This document shows, one piece after another, positions 34,989 to 43,029 of a stretch of DNA of 64,000 nucleotides. The notes under the pieces were generated by a model. That model saw only the letters and a list, made by a program, of their open reading frames with translations. It had not been told where the DNA came from and did no database searches. The DNA comes from Sphingobacterium hotanense (GTDB lineage Bacteria > Bacteroidota > Bacteroidia > Sphingobacteriales > Sphingobacteriaceae), in the NCBI RefSeq assembly GCF_008274825.1, contig NZ_CP030848.1, positions 3,285,618 through 3,349,617 on the forward strand, given 5' to 3'. The stretch's first letter is position 1; each line of letters opens with the position of its first letter. The translations under genes were made by a program, and so were the position numbers.

Positions 34989-36077
34989 ATGAAAATTTTA
35001 TCCTCAATTATTTTTCTTATAACCTTTATCGGTGTTCAAGCTCAAGAATCGAGTTTTACATTAATTGCACATTTAAAAGGCATTTCTAATGGCACCGATT
35101 TTTACCTATCCAGTCTTGGAAAAAGCAATAATAGTTATATCTCAACATTAAATGAGGGAAAAGTGTCTTTTAGTGGAATAGTAGATGAGCCAACAATTTA
35201 TCGATCACAAGCTAAAACTGGTCCTTATTGTTCTATTTGGATAGATAAAGGCATATGGAACCTTTTGGGAGACAGTGCATCTTTTAGTAGGACCGAAATA
35301 ATGAACTCAAAAATAAATAAGGAACATAAAGCCATTGATAACCAACTCGACTCTTTATGGAAACGGTATGATGAGTTATATAATGAAGCAGATAAAGAAG
35401 AAAATGAGGAAGAAAAAAAACTTCTCTTTAATAAACTTTCCGTGTTTAGTGTTTCCATCGACAATATCAGGAAAATGAATGTTTTCACTTTAGAACCATC
35501 TTACCGTTTGATGCAGGAACTATACTTCTTAAGGAATTCCTTACCTAAGGATAGCCTTAGATTGGCTTTCTATAGATTCCCTGAAGCAATTAAGAATAGC
35601 TCCAATGGGAAATATATCAATGATTTCATAGAAACGGAAACTCTAAAAATAGGTGATTTGGCTCCTGATATCAAAGGGAAAACATTGAAAGGGGATTCTT
35701 TAAAATTAAGTGATTTCAAGGGTAAGCTAGTGCTGTTAGATTTTTGGGCTGCTTGGTGTGGCCCTTGTAGACAAAGCAATAAACAACTAATCACGCTGTA
35801 TGAAAACTATAAGGATAAAGGCTTTGAGATCTTTTCCTTCAGTATAGATAAGAAGTATGATGCATGGAGTAAAGCCTCAAAAGATGATCAGATAGCTTGG
35901 GCCAATGTTTCAGATTTACAAGGGCATTATTCTCCTGAAGCTCTGAAATATAGGATTCAAGCGATACCTAAAGCATTTTTAATTGATAAAGAAGGAGAAA
36001 TATTGAAAGAATTTAGGGGTTATTCTGAAAAACAGAATGATATGATTTTAGAATATCTAAATGAATTGAACAATTAG
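34989..36077 (+). CDS. TlpA/ResA-like thiol-disulfide protein with DUF4369 N-terminus
   Basis: A 362-residue exported protein. A Sec signal (MKILSSIIFLITFIGVQA) is followed by a beta-rich DUF4369-type domain (about 25-120), a helical linker with acidic runs (NEADKEENEEEKKLLF) and a C-terminal thioredoxin fold from about 222. The redox motif is WAAWCGPCR (C257, C260) and the cis-Pro is in IQAIPKAFLI. Family members reduce or isomerise disulfides in the periplasm, often for cytochrome maturation or as part of peroxide defence. No cytochrome genes lie nearby, so partners are unknown. Confidence 0.87.
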   Translation: MKILSSIIFLITFIGVQAQESSFTLIAHLKGISNGTDFYLSSLGKSNNSYISTLNEGKVSFSGIVDEPTIYRSQAKTGPYCSIWIDKGIWNLLGDSASFSRTEIMNSKINKEHKAIDNQLDSLWKRYDELYNEADKEENEEEKKLLFNKLSVFSVSIDNIRKMNVFTLEPSYRLMQELYFLRNSLPKDSLRLAFYRFPEAIKNSSNGKYINDFIETETLKIGDLAPDIKGKTLKGDSLKLSDFKGKLVLLDFWAAWCGPCRQSNKQLITLYENYKDKGFEIFSFSIDKKYDAWSKASKDDQIAWANVSDLQGHYSPEALKYRIQAIPKAFLIDKEGEILKEFRGYSEKQNDMILEYLNELNN

Positions 36078-36184
36078 ATATTAAAGAATTATTGAAAATA
36101 TTTTTTCTTTTCCTTCAACCAACAAACCTTTTGGCTTATCTCGATTTTCCTTTAAATTTCTGAAATTAAATCTCACATCATAAA

Positions 36185-36430
36185 CGTATTTAACGTTTTT
36201 CATACTTATAAATAAGAGTAGCCACTAGTCTAAAATCCAAACGCCTTAAATTATCAACTATTAGTAATCCGACACAGAAAATAGACGGATCTAATAAATA
36301 TTTTGAAATAAGCTTCGTTGAGAAAAAAAAATCTTGACATGAATCAATATTATTTGATGGGAAAACTTCTAAACATAGAGTAATATTCTTATGTTTAATA
36401 TACCTAATTATACACCTTAAAAATTATCAA
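36185..36430 (+). repeat. Duplicated upstream region, copy 2
   Basis: It aligns with 33552-33791 from CGTATTTAACG to the start codon (see copy 1). Together with the following gene it forms a duplication unit separated from copy 1 by the higA-like and tlpA-like genes. The remaining bases 36078-36184 show nothing. Confidence 0.75.
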
Positions 36431-36880
36431 ATGAGTAAGTTATATTTATTTGTGCTATTGTTACTTTTTACTTCATGTAGTAAAGAAGAAGAAAAAGATA
36501 ATGAGTATGCTACTGGAAACGAGAAAGTTGGTATTGTTGGCAAATGGAAATTGGTGAGTACTGAAACTGATAATGGAGGAGGCGACCTAACTGTAAGTGA
36601 CAGAACAAGCGAAAACATAATTATGACATTAGATTCCAAAGGTATTATCAATAGCTCCAGAATGGGATGTGCAGGTCGATATAGTTTTGTAGCGAGGGAA
36701 AACCTAACCCATAAAGTTTACAGCATAATAATCACACAGCTTTGTGAAGTGAATGGCAAGCCTTCAGTGGAATATATACGCGAACATCCTGCTGGGTTTA
36801 GAGATAATAATACGCTTTTTATCAGTAACGATTGGTGTTTTAAGGGTTGTTCGGATATTTACAGGAGACTGAAGGATTAA
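36431..36880 (+). CDS. Small lipoprotein, paralogue 2 (lipocalin-like candidate)
   Basis: A 149-residue paralogue of the gene at 33792. The leader MSKLYLFVLLLLFTSC (Cys16) and NEYATGNEKVGIVGKWKLV are nearly the same; the rest aligns with the same cysteine spacing at several positions (MGCAGRY, QLCEVN, DWCFKGCSD) and the same end RRLKD, but is much more divergent. The contrast between the conserved upstream/leader and the diverged mature region is unusual. Outer-envelope lipoprotein; function unknown. Confidence 0.75.
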   Translation: MSKLYLFVLLLLFTSCSKEEEKDNEYATGNEKVGIVGKWKLVSTETDNGGGDLTVSDRTSENIIMTLDSKGIINSSRMGCAGRYSFVARENLTHKVYSIIITQLCEVNGKPSVEYIREHPAGFRDNNTLFISNDWCFKGCSDIYRRLKD

Positions 36881-36900
36881 TTGAATTATCCAAAACAATA

Positions 36901-36930
36901 GAAGCTGCCCTTTTGGGGCAGCTTCACTCA
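36901..36930 (+). terminator. Weak terminator after lipoprotein paralogue 2
   Basis: GAAGCTGCCC (36901-36910) pairs perfectly with GGGCAGCTTC (36916-36925), but the following bases ACTCATTTAATCTT are only moderately T-rich. Confidence 0.6.
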
Positions 36931-36991
36931 TTTAATCTTGTTATTCATTGGAGATCTCATTGATCTCAAACCTGGCTATAAGGTCTAAAAT

Positions 36992-37312
36992 TTACGCTTC
37001 GCCTTTTGTTCCGCCAAAATTCAGAGGAAATGCGACATCTTTCGAGTCAATCTTTCCGTTTTGACCTTCAAATCGGTTGATGTTATCTTGCAGCGCGGTC
37101 ATCAGGCGCTTGGCATGCTCGGGAGTTAATACGATTCTAGATTTCACTTTCGCTTTCGGCACACCTGGCATGATGCGCACAAAATCGATTACAAATTCCG
37201 TGTTAGAATGTGTAATGATCGCTAGGTTCGAATATACCCCTTCCGCAATATCTTCGTTTAGCTCGATGCTAATCTCTTGACCTTCCGGATTGTTTACATT
37301 ATTGTCTTCCAT
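36992..37312 (-). CDS. DUF3467 protein
   Basis: A 106-residue cytosolic protein matching DUF3467: an acidic start, then ISIELNEDIAEGVYSNLAII, FVIDFVRIMPGVPKAKVKSR and IVLTPEHAKRLMTALQDNI. The family is common in Bacteroidota and has no known function. It follows the M42 peptidase by 20 bases on the same strand, so they are probably co-transcribed. No signal peptide or membrane segment is visible. Confidence 0.88.
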   Translation of the reverse strand: MEDNNVNNPEGQEISIELNEDIAEGVYSNLAIITHSNTEFVIDFVRIMPGVPKAKVKSRIVLTPEHAKRLMTALQDNINRFEGQNGKIDSKDVAFPLNFGGTKGEA

Positions 37313-37332
37313 GGTTAATTGGTTTTTTACTA

Positions 37333-38451
37333 TTATTTACTAAATGTTCTAAAGTCCTGATCTTTCTCGATGGAAAGTAGTACTTCATAAATCAATTTGA
37401 TCACATTATCTACGTCGTCTTTATGAACCATCTCCACCGTTGTGTGCATGTAGCGCAAAGGTAAGGAAATCAATGCAGATGGTACCCCACCATTTGAATA
37501 AGCGAATGCATCGGTATCCGTTCCGGTATATCTGGAAGACGCTTGACGTTGGATTGGAATATTGTTCTTATTCGCCACTTCGATCAATTGTCTATTCAAA
37601 TTGATCTGTACCGCAGGGGCATAAGATACCACCGGACCTTTACCGCAGGCTAGATCACCCTGTGTAATTTTATTGATCATCGGTGTGTTTGTATCATGCG
37701 TTACGTCAGTTACGATAGCCACATTGGGTTTAATATATTGCGCGATCATCTCTGCTCCACGAAGCCCAATCTCTTCCTGTACAGAATTGACGATATATAA
37801 TCCAAATGGAAGTTTCTGCTTGTTTTCTTTTAGCAATCTCGCTACCTCCGCAATCATAAAACCACCGGCACGGTTATCCAATGCACGACCTACATAGTAA
37901 CGGTTATTTAAGACCATAAACTCGTCTTCATAAGTCACTACGCATCCGACATGTATGCCGAGTTCTTCTACTTCTTCTTTCGAGGTGCAGCCACAGTCCA
38001 AGAAAATATTCTTTAGGGTTGGAGCTTCTTCCTTCTCCCCCGCGCGGGTATGAATTGCCGGCCAACCGAATACCGCTTTCACAATACCTTTATCCGTGTG
38101 GATATTCACACGCTTGGAGGGTGCAATCTGATGATCAGAACCACCATTACGAATTACGTAAATTAAACCATCCTTAGAGATGTAGTTTACAAACCAGGAA
38201 ATCTCATCGGCATGTGCTTCAATGACTACCTTGTAGGTTGCCTTCGGATTGATGATCCCTACTGCTGTTCCGTAGTTATCAATATAGGTGTCGTCCACAT
38301 ATGGTTTCAAATAATCTAACCACATGCGCTGCCCTTCCCATTCGAAGCCTGTCGGCGATGGGTTGTTGATATATTTTTCAAAAAAAGCTAATGATTCTTC
38401 GGTCACAACGGTAGGTGTAGATTCCTCTTTTATCTTCTTCTTTGCCATCAT
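37333..38451 (-). CDS. M42-family metallo-aminopeptidase (FrvX/glutamyl aminopeptidase-like)
   Basis: A 372-residue cytosolic dimetal peptidase. Metal and catalytic residues of M42/M28-like enzymes are visible: His and Asp in VIEAHADEISWF, the bridging Asp in GRALDNRAGG, the Glu pair in NSVQEEIGLRGAE, Asp in IVTDVTHDTNTP and His in MHTTVEMVH. Members are tetrahedral aminopeptidases that trim peptides after the proteasome or other proteases; a few were first called endoglucanases by mistake. The two adjacent ATGs at 38451 and 38448 are both possible starts. It is followed by DUF3467 and is divergent from lgt. Confidence 0.9.
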   Translation of the reverse strand: MMAKKKIKEESTPTVVTEESLAFFEKYINNPSPTGFEWEGQRMWLDYLKPYVDDTYIDNYGTAVGIINPKATYKVVIEAHADEISWFVNYISKDGLIYVIRNGGSDHQIAPSKRVNIHTDKGIVKAVFGWPAIHTRAGEKEEAPTLKNIFLDCGCTSKEEVEELGIHVGCVVTYEDEFMVLNNRYYVGRALDNRAGGFMIAEVARLLKENKQKLPFGLYIVNSVQEEIGLRGAEMIAQYIKPNVAIVTDVTHDTNTPMINKITQGDLACGKGPVVSYAPAVQINLNRQLIEVANKNNIPIQRQASSRYTGTDTDAFAYSNGGVPSALISLPLRYMHTTVEMVHKDDVDNVIKLIYEVLLSIEKDQDFRTFSK

Positions 38452-38542
38452 ATTGTTGTTAATTCTTGCAAATTAAGTATTTCCTTAATTTTCGCAAAAA
38501 TAAAAACCGAAAGCTTATCTTTACCGAACAATAAACACAATT

Positions 38543-39373
38543 ATGCAGGATTTATTAAGCTATATAATTTGGGATCCTAAGCCTGAAATCTTTAAAATTG
38601 GCTCTTTCGGCCTTCGTTATTATTCCGTTTGCTGGTTATTGGCATTTGCTGCTTCATATTACTTTATGTTAAAGGTATTTAAGAAGGAAAACAAATCTCA
38701 AGACCTTTTAGACAAGCTTACGATCTATATTTTCGTCGGTACGTTAGTAGGTGCTCGTTTAGGGCATTGTTTATTTTACGATTTCGAATACTACAAGGAT
38801 CATATCCTAGAAATTTTTATTCCGTTCCAAAAAGATCCTGCCGGCAATTGGCATATGACTGGTTTTACAGGACTTGCGAGTCATGGCGGTGCCTTAGGAA
38901 TCCTGACCGCGATGTGGCTCTTTTGTCGCAATACCAAAACCGACTTCATATGGCTTGCCGACCGCTTGGTGCTAGTCGTACCGATTGCCGGTGCATTCAT
39001 CCGCCTGGGTAACTTCTTCAATTCGGAAATAATTGGAAACCCGACAGAATTACCATGGGCAGTCGTATTCAGCAATATCGACAACATCCCTAGGCATCCG
39101 GCACAAATGTATGAAGCGATCGCCTATACGCTGATCTTTATTCTCTTGTGGAGCATGTACCAAAAGAATCATAAACCTATTCCAGGCAAACTTTTTGGTC
39201 TTTTCTTAATTCTATTATTTGGAGCCCGCTTCGTAATCGAGTATGTGAAGATAGATCAGGTCGAATTTGAAGCAGGCATGTTGCTGAATATGGGACAGAT
39301 ATTGAGTATACCGTTTATTTTGGTTGGAATATTTTTGTTACTTCGAAAACCAAAGGAAACTAAACGCGTTTAA
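38543..39373 (+). CDS. lgt: Prolipoprotein diacylglyceryl transferase
   Basis: A 276-residue inner-membrane enzyme that attaches diacylglycerol to the lipobox cysteine of prolipoproteins, the first step of lipoprotein maturation. About seven helices are visible. Signatures are FTGLASHGGALGIL (essential His region), RLGNFFNSEIIGNP (close to the classical GRxGNFxNxE motif, with Ile in place of the first Gly) and RHPAQMYEAI. It starts 91 bases from the divergent M42 gene. It acts on lipoproteins such as those at 33792, 36431 and 26299. Confidence 0.93.
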   Translation: MQDLLSYIIWDPKPEIFKIGSFGLRYYSVCWLLAFAASYYFMLKVFKKENKSQDLLDKLTIYIFVGTLVGARLGHCLFYDFEYYKDHILEIFIPFQKDPAGNWHMTGFTGLASHGGALGILTAMWLFCRNTKTDFIWLADRLVLVVPIAGAFIRLGNFFNSEIIGNPTELPWAVVFSNIDNIPRHPAQMYEAIAYTLIFILLWSMYQKNHKPIPGKLFGLFLILLFGARFVIEYVKIDQVEFEAGMLLNMGQILSIPFILVGIFLLLRKPKETKRV

Positions 39374-39383
39374 AATACTACAT

Positions 39384-39412
39384 TTGCCCTCCCTAAAAAG
39401 AGGGCATTTTTA
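39384..39412 (+). terminator. Intrinsic terminator between lgt and the MFS gene
   Basis: TGCCCTC (39385-39391) pairs with GAGGGCA (39400-39406), followed by TTTTT, ending six bases before the next ATG. The MFS gene therefore needs read-through or a promoter inside lgt. Confidence 0.75.
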
Positions 39413-39417
39413 ATACT

Positions 39418-40617
39418 ATGCAAAAACTGAGAAACAATAGAAAGGTCACACTGCTCATCTTGGGGCTATTGTCGGCAATCGGTCCATTTTCTATAGACAT
39501 GTATCTACCGGCATTTGAAAATATTGCTAATGACTTCAACAGTCCATTAGAAAAAGTTCAATTGTCCTTAACCAGCTTCTTTATCGGTATTGCATTCGGC
39601 CAGATTATCTACGGTCCCTTACTGGATAAATTCGGCAGGAAGAAACCCCTACTGGTCGGTTTAGGGATTTACGTGGTCGCGTCGATCTTATGCGTATTCA
39701 CACGCGACATCAATCACTTGATCTTTCTACGCTTTTTACAGGCATTAGGAAGCTGCGGAGGGATGGTCGGTGCCCGAGCTATGGTAACCGATTATTATAA
39801 CAGCAGGGAGGCTGCAAGGGTGTTCAGCTTGCTGATGCTCGTGATCGGTATCTCCCCTATTCTTGCACCGAGTGCGGGAGCGATGTTATTGAATTACCTA
39901 GACTGGCACTATATCTTTCTTCTGCTAGCAATCATGGCATCTTTGATTTTCTTGGGAACCATGTTCCTACTCCCCGAAACCTATGCCGGAAATAAGAATT
40001 TATCGCTTGCACCAAAATCTATTCTCCAAACCTTTTGGAAAGTACTGAGCAATAAAGTGTTTATCACCTATTGCTTGATCGGATCCATTGCTTCATCGGG
40101 CACTTACGCCTACTTGGCAGGATCTTCCTTCGTCATGCAGAAATACTTTGGATTGGATAAAAGTCAATATGGGCTTGCATTCGCCTTCGTTGCCTCGGCC
40201 ATGGTCGTGGCGACACAGTTGAATCGATGGTTGCTGAAGAATCGTACGAGTGCAGACATTAGTAAATATGCAAACATCTGGCAAGCAGCTATCGGTGTTT
40301 GTATGATTATCGCCTTGGGAGCTGGATTTTTGAGCTTTCCGGTATTGTTGGGATTAATCTTTCTCTTCCTTTTTGGTTATGGTTTTATCTTTCCGAATAC
40401 TTCCGCGATTGCATTGTCGCCTATGCGCCATCTCGCTGGCAGTGCTTCCGCACTATTGGGCTGTATTCAAATGGCAATCGGGGCATTTTCGTCCGGGATG
40501 GTAAGCGTCTTGCACAATGAAACACCTTGGCCAATGCTTTCGGTTATGTGTGCCGGCGCGGTAATCTCTTTGATTCTGCACCTGATCGCGAGACGGACGG
40601 TAAAAGTAGATTTATAA
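39418..40617 (+). CDS. MFS drug-resistance transporter, Bcr/CflA type
   Basis: A 399-residue exporter with 12 predicted helices. The first helix region ends SIDMYLPAFENIANDF, a hallmark of the Bcr/CflA branch, and QIIYGPLLDKFGRKKPLL between helices 2 and 3 is the MFS motif A. GSCGGMVGARAMVTDYY lies in the fourth helix region. The family exports drugs such as bicyclomycin, chloramphenicol or sulfonamides by proton antiport. No regulator is adjacent. It ends at a strong terminator to which the dispersed repeat is fused. Confidence 0.9.
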   Translation: MQKLRNNRKVTLLILGLLSAIGPFSIDMYLPAFENIANDFNSPLEKVQLSLTSFFIGIAFGQIIYGPLLDKFGRKKPLLVGLGIYVVASILCVFTRDINHLIFLRFLQALGSCGGMVGARAMVTDYYNSREAARVFSLLMLVIGISPILAPSAGAMLLNYLDWHYIFLLLAIMASLIFLGTMFLLPETYAGNKNLSLAPKSILQTFWKVLSNKVFITYCLIGSIASSGTYAYLAGSSFVMQKYFGLDKSQYGLAFAFVASAMVVATQLNRWLLKNRTSADISKYANIWQAAIGVCMIIALGAGFLSFPVLLGLIFLFLFGYGFIFPNTSAIALSPMRHLAGSASALLGCIQMAIGAFSSGMVSVLHNETPWPMLSVMCAGAVISLILHLIARRTVKVDL

Positions 40618-40637
40618 AAATGTATGAAAGTATATAA

Positions 40638-40677
40638 AAGAGAAGGGGCTGATTATCGTCAGCCCCTTCTCTTTTTT
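40638..40677 (+). terminator. Intrinsic terminator of the MFS gene
   Basis: A 15-bp perfect stem (AAGAGAAGGGGCTGA at 40638-40652 with 40659-40673) is followed by TTTT. Confidence 0.93.
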
Positions 40678-40752
40678 CTGAAAGTGTCTGTTTTCAGAGG
40701 CCATCAAGAACTTTCATCCCTGTTGGTGTTTCAAAGGAAACATGAAAGTTTT
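40677..40752 (+). repeat. Terminator-linked dispersed repeat, copy 3
   Basis: It begins TCTGAAAGTGTCTG at the terminator U-tract and ends at the aroQ stop codon. AACTTTCAT pairs with ATGAAAGTT around an inner GTTTC/GAAAC hairpin. It differs from copy 2 at only a handful of positions. Confidence 0.8.
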
Positions 40753-41170
40753 ATATTAAACTCTCAATTCCGAGTCGATAACTATCAAGCCCGAAGCCTA
40801 AAATGACTCCCTTGCAATTTTTAGATAGGTAAGAATGATGTCTAAACGCTTCCCGCTGATGTACATTGGAAATATGGACTTCTATTACCGGCGTATTGAT
40901 GGCAGCGATTGCATCAGCAATAGCCACGGAAGTATGCGTGTAAGCTCCGGCATTTAATACAATACCGTCATAGCTGAATCCTACTTCGTGGAGTTTATCA
41001 ATGATAAATCCTTCGGTATTGCTTTGAAAGTAGCTTAATTCTGCATTATCGGCAAATCGTTCTTTCAAGGTTTCGAAATAGGTTTCGAAAGATTGATCTC
41101 CATATATCCCTTTTTCGCGAACGCCCAATAGATTCAGATTCGGCCCGTTTAGTATCAGTATTTTCTTCAT
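40751..41170 (-). CDS. aroQ: 3-dehydroquinate dehydratase, type II
   Basis: A 139-residue enzyme of the shikimate pathway that dehydrates 3-dehydroquinate. Signatures are ILNGPNLNLLGVRE at the start, the catalytic Tyr in KGIYGDQSF, VLNAGAYTHTSVAI, and the catalytic His in PVIEVHISNVHQREAF followed by HHSY. Length matches the type II dodecameric enzyme (about 145). Its stop codon directly abuts the terminator-linked repeat. It lies 33 bases after a RemB-like gene on the same strand. Confidence 0.95.
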   Translation of the reverse strand: MKKILILNGPNLNLLGVREKGIYGDQSFETYFETLKERFADNAELSYFQSNTEGFIIDKLHEVGFSYDGIVLNAGAYTHTSVAIADAIAAINTPVIEVHISNVHQREAFRHHSYLSKNCKGVILGFGLDSYRLGIESLI

Positions 41171-41203
41171 GGTTTTGATTAATACAATAAAGATAATAGA
41201 ATC

Positions 41204-42841
41204 TTACATATCACCATAGAAATTGCGGAAACTAGAACGTAATCCAACGTTGATTACTCCTGATTTTTGAGTTGGCTGGTTCTCTATTTTATTGTATCGC
41301 TGTGTGTAGCCAAGTTCTAAGCGCAAGTTATATTTAGGGTTCAAAACATAGGCAGCTTTGAAATCTGCATAGTATAAATCATTTTGTACACCTTGTCCGA
41401 TTTTATTGCCATAGGTATTTGGCGCGCTACGGTATGATTGGAAGATATCGCCACCCCAGTTAATGATTCCTGACGGAGTAGCTTCATCGGTTCCATAACG
41501 GCTATATAAGCCTTGTACGGAGAAATCAAATCTGTTCCAAGAGTAATTTGCAATACCTAGAAGTTCGCGGAAGTTTGCTCCACGAGGGTGGGCTAAAGGC
41601 TCGCCTCTATTGCTGTAGTTGGAAATCGAAACATAGTGTTGGTAAGTATAAGGGCGAACCATATTGTACTCTCCTAAGATGTTCAAATTCTTCACACCGA
41701 AGATATTAAATGCTTTTGCACCTAACTGTGCACCCCATTTATTATGCACATAGCCATTGTTTGCGAAAAACTCTTTTGCGGTGAATTCTCCTAGCAAGAA
41801 TTGTCCGTATACCGTTGCATTATCTAAAACTTTGTATTTTGCATTCAGACCTAGGAACATCTTATCCGGTGAAGAGCGGTTGGAGTTTTCAACCGGACGC
41901 AGGAATATAACCGGACTAACGTAGTTAAAATCGAAACCACGGTGTCCAGCTTCATTTCTATTTGCCCAAATTACAGATTGGAAGAAACCCACCGACAAAC
42001 GGTTCGTTACGTTATAATCTAAGTACTGGAATGCTCCCCATTTGATGCCGTCGCCATAGCGACCGCCCGAGTCTAGAGAATCAACACGAGGATTCGTCGG
42101 GTCTAGCATATAAGCCCAAATAGAGGTATATTGTACATTACCAATTTTACCGGTAAATTTTAAATGTGCGTAGTTTGAAGAGAAATCCGATAGTAATACC
42201 GAACGGTATCCATCTCCTATAAAGTTCTTATCGTAGGCTAAAGTTGCTTGGAAATAATCGCTAAAGTCATAGGTCAAGTTAGCAGTTGCATACATCCAAT
42301 CCTTCTTTTGTTCCGTATGTCTTTTTGATGCTGCCTGTCCTGGAACAACCATACTCCTAGCAACGTAATCATCAATATGCTCCGGGAAAACACCTTGGTT
42401 CTCGAAGAAGTTACCATAGAAGGTAAATTTATCCTTGATCGTCAACCCCGCTTGAATACCACGCGTATTTAACCAAGTCGTTCTTTTGTCCGCCGCTATC
42501 AATTCCGACCCGATTTGAAAATCAGGTAATACATCCAAATAAAATGTATGATCTTCTTTTTCAACTTCGATCAGATGCTCATTGAATATCTTTCGCATAA
42601 ACCAATTATCCGACATCGTCTGATTCGCTGTTTCTATGGAATCAAGTTTGTCCAACAAAGCGCCTTTGAATAAGACCGGCTTTGAAGAAGTATGATAACG
42701 GGTATATGGGGAATACAATTCCTCATTCAACTTTTGATATTGTTGATGCGAGAAAGGCTGATTTCTAATCTGTGCTTGCAAAGAGTCTGCGGTTCCGATA
42801 AGTAAAACCGTAGCTAAAGCACCATTGATAATATGCTTCAT
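41204..42841 (-). CDS. Outer-membrane barrel protein, RemB/capsule-assembly Wzi-like
   Basis: A 545-residue exported protein with a signal peptide (MKHIINGALATVLLIGTADSLQAQ). Residues 100-545 are alternating strands rich in Tyr/Phe/Asn with short turns (for example YFQATLAYDKNFIGDGYRSVLLSD and SRYGTD loops), typical of a large outer-membrane beta-barrel. The GDGYRSVLLSDFSSNY segment and overall length resemble gliding-motility protein RemB or capsule-assembly Wzi-like proteins of Bacteroidota. No gliding or capsule genes lie nearby, so function is uncertain. It may be co-transcribed with aroQ. Confidence 0.72.
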   Translation of the reverse strand: MKHIINGALATVLLIGTADSLQAQIRNQPFSHQQYQKLNEELYSPYTRYHTSSKPVLFKGALLDKLDSIETANQTMSDNWFMRKIFNEHLIEVEKEDHTFYLDVLPDFQIGSELIAADKRTTWLNTRGIQAGLTIKDKFTFYGNFFENQGVFPEHIDDYVARSMVVPGQAASKRHTEQKKDWMYATANLTYDFSDYFQATLAYDKNFIGDGYRSVLLSDFSSNYAHLKFTGKIGNVQYTSIWAYMLDPTNPRVDSLDSGGRYGDGIKWGAFQYLDYNVTNRLSVGFFQSVIWANRNEAGHRGFDFNYVSPVIFLRPVENSNRSSPDKMFLGLNAKYKVLDNATVYGQFLLGEFTAKEFFANNGYVHNKWGAQLGAKAFNIFGVKNLNILGEYNMVRPYTYQHYVSISNYSNRGEPLAHPRGANFRELLGIANYSWNRFDFSVQGLYSRYGTDEATPSGIINWGGDIFQSYRSAPNTYGNKIGQGVQNDLYYADFKAAYVLNPKYNLRLELGYTQRYNKIENQPTQKSGVINVGLRSSFRNFYGDM

Positions 42842-42955
42842 ATAATGGATTGGGTGTTTGGGCCTATACTAACAAATACTATTCCTAAAACGGAACAAAA
42901 ATAGTTTTTAATTCTCAATCCACCCGTATTAACTAGTAATGCTACGCTAAAACGA

Positions 42956-42985
42956 TTTGTTATTTCTAGAATCGACTACAATTTG
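42956..42985 (+). promoter_or_regulatory. Promoter candidate for the GH125 gene
   Basis: TTTG (42956-42959), 17 bases, then TACAATTTG (one extra base in the -7 spacer). The ATG is 44 bases downstream. Confidence 0.35.
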
Positions 42986-43029
42986 TATCTTGCTAACGAT
43001 TGAAATTATAAAACCTCACGAATAAAGAT

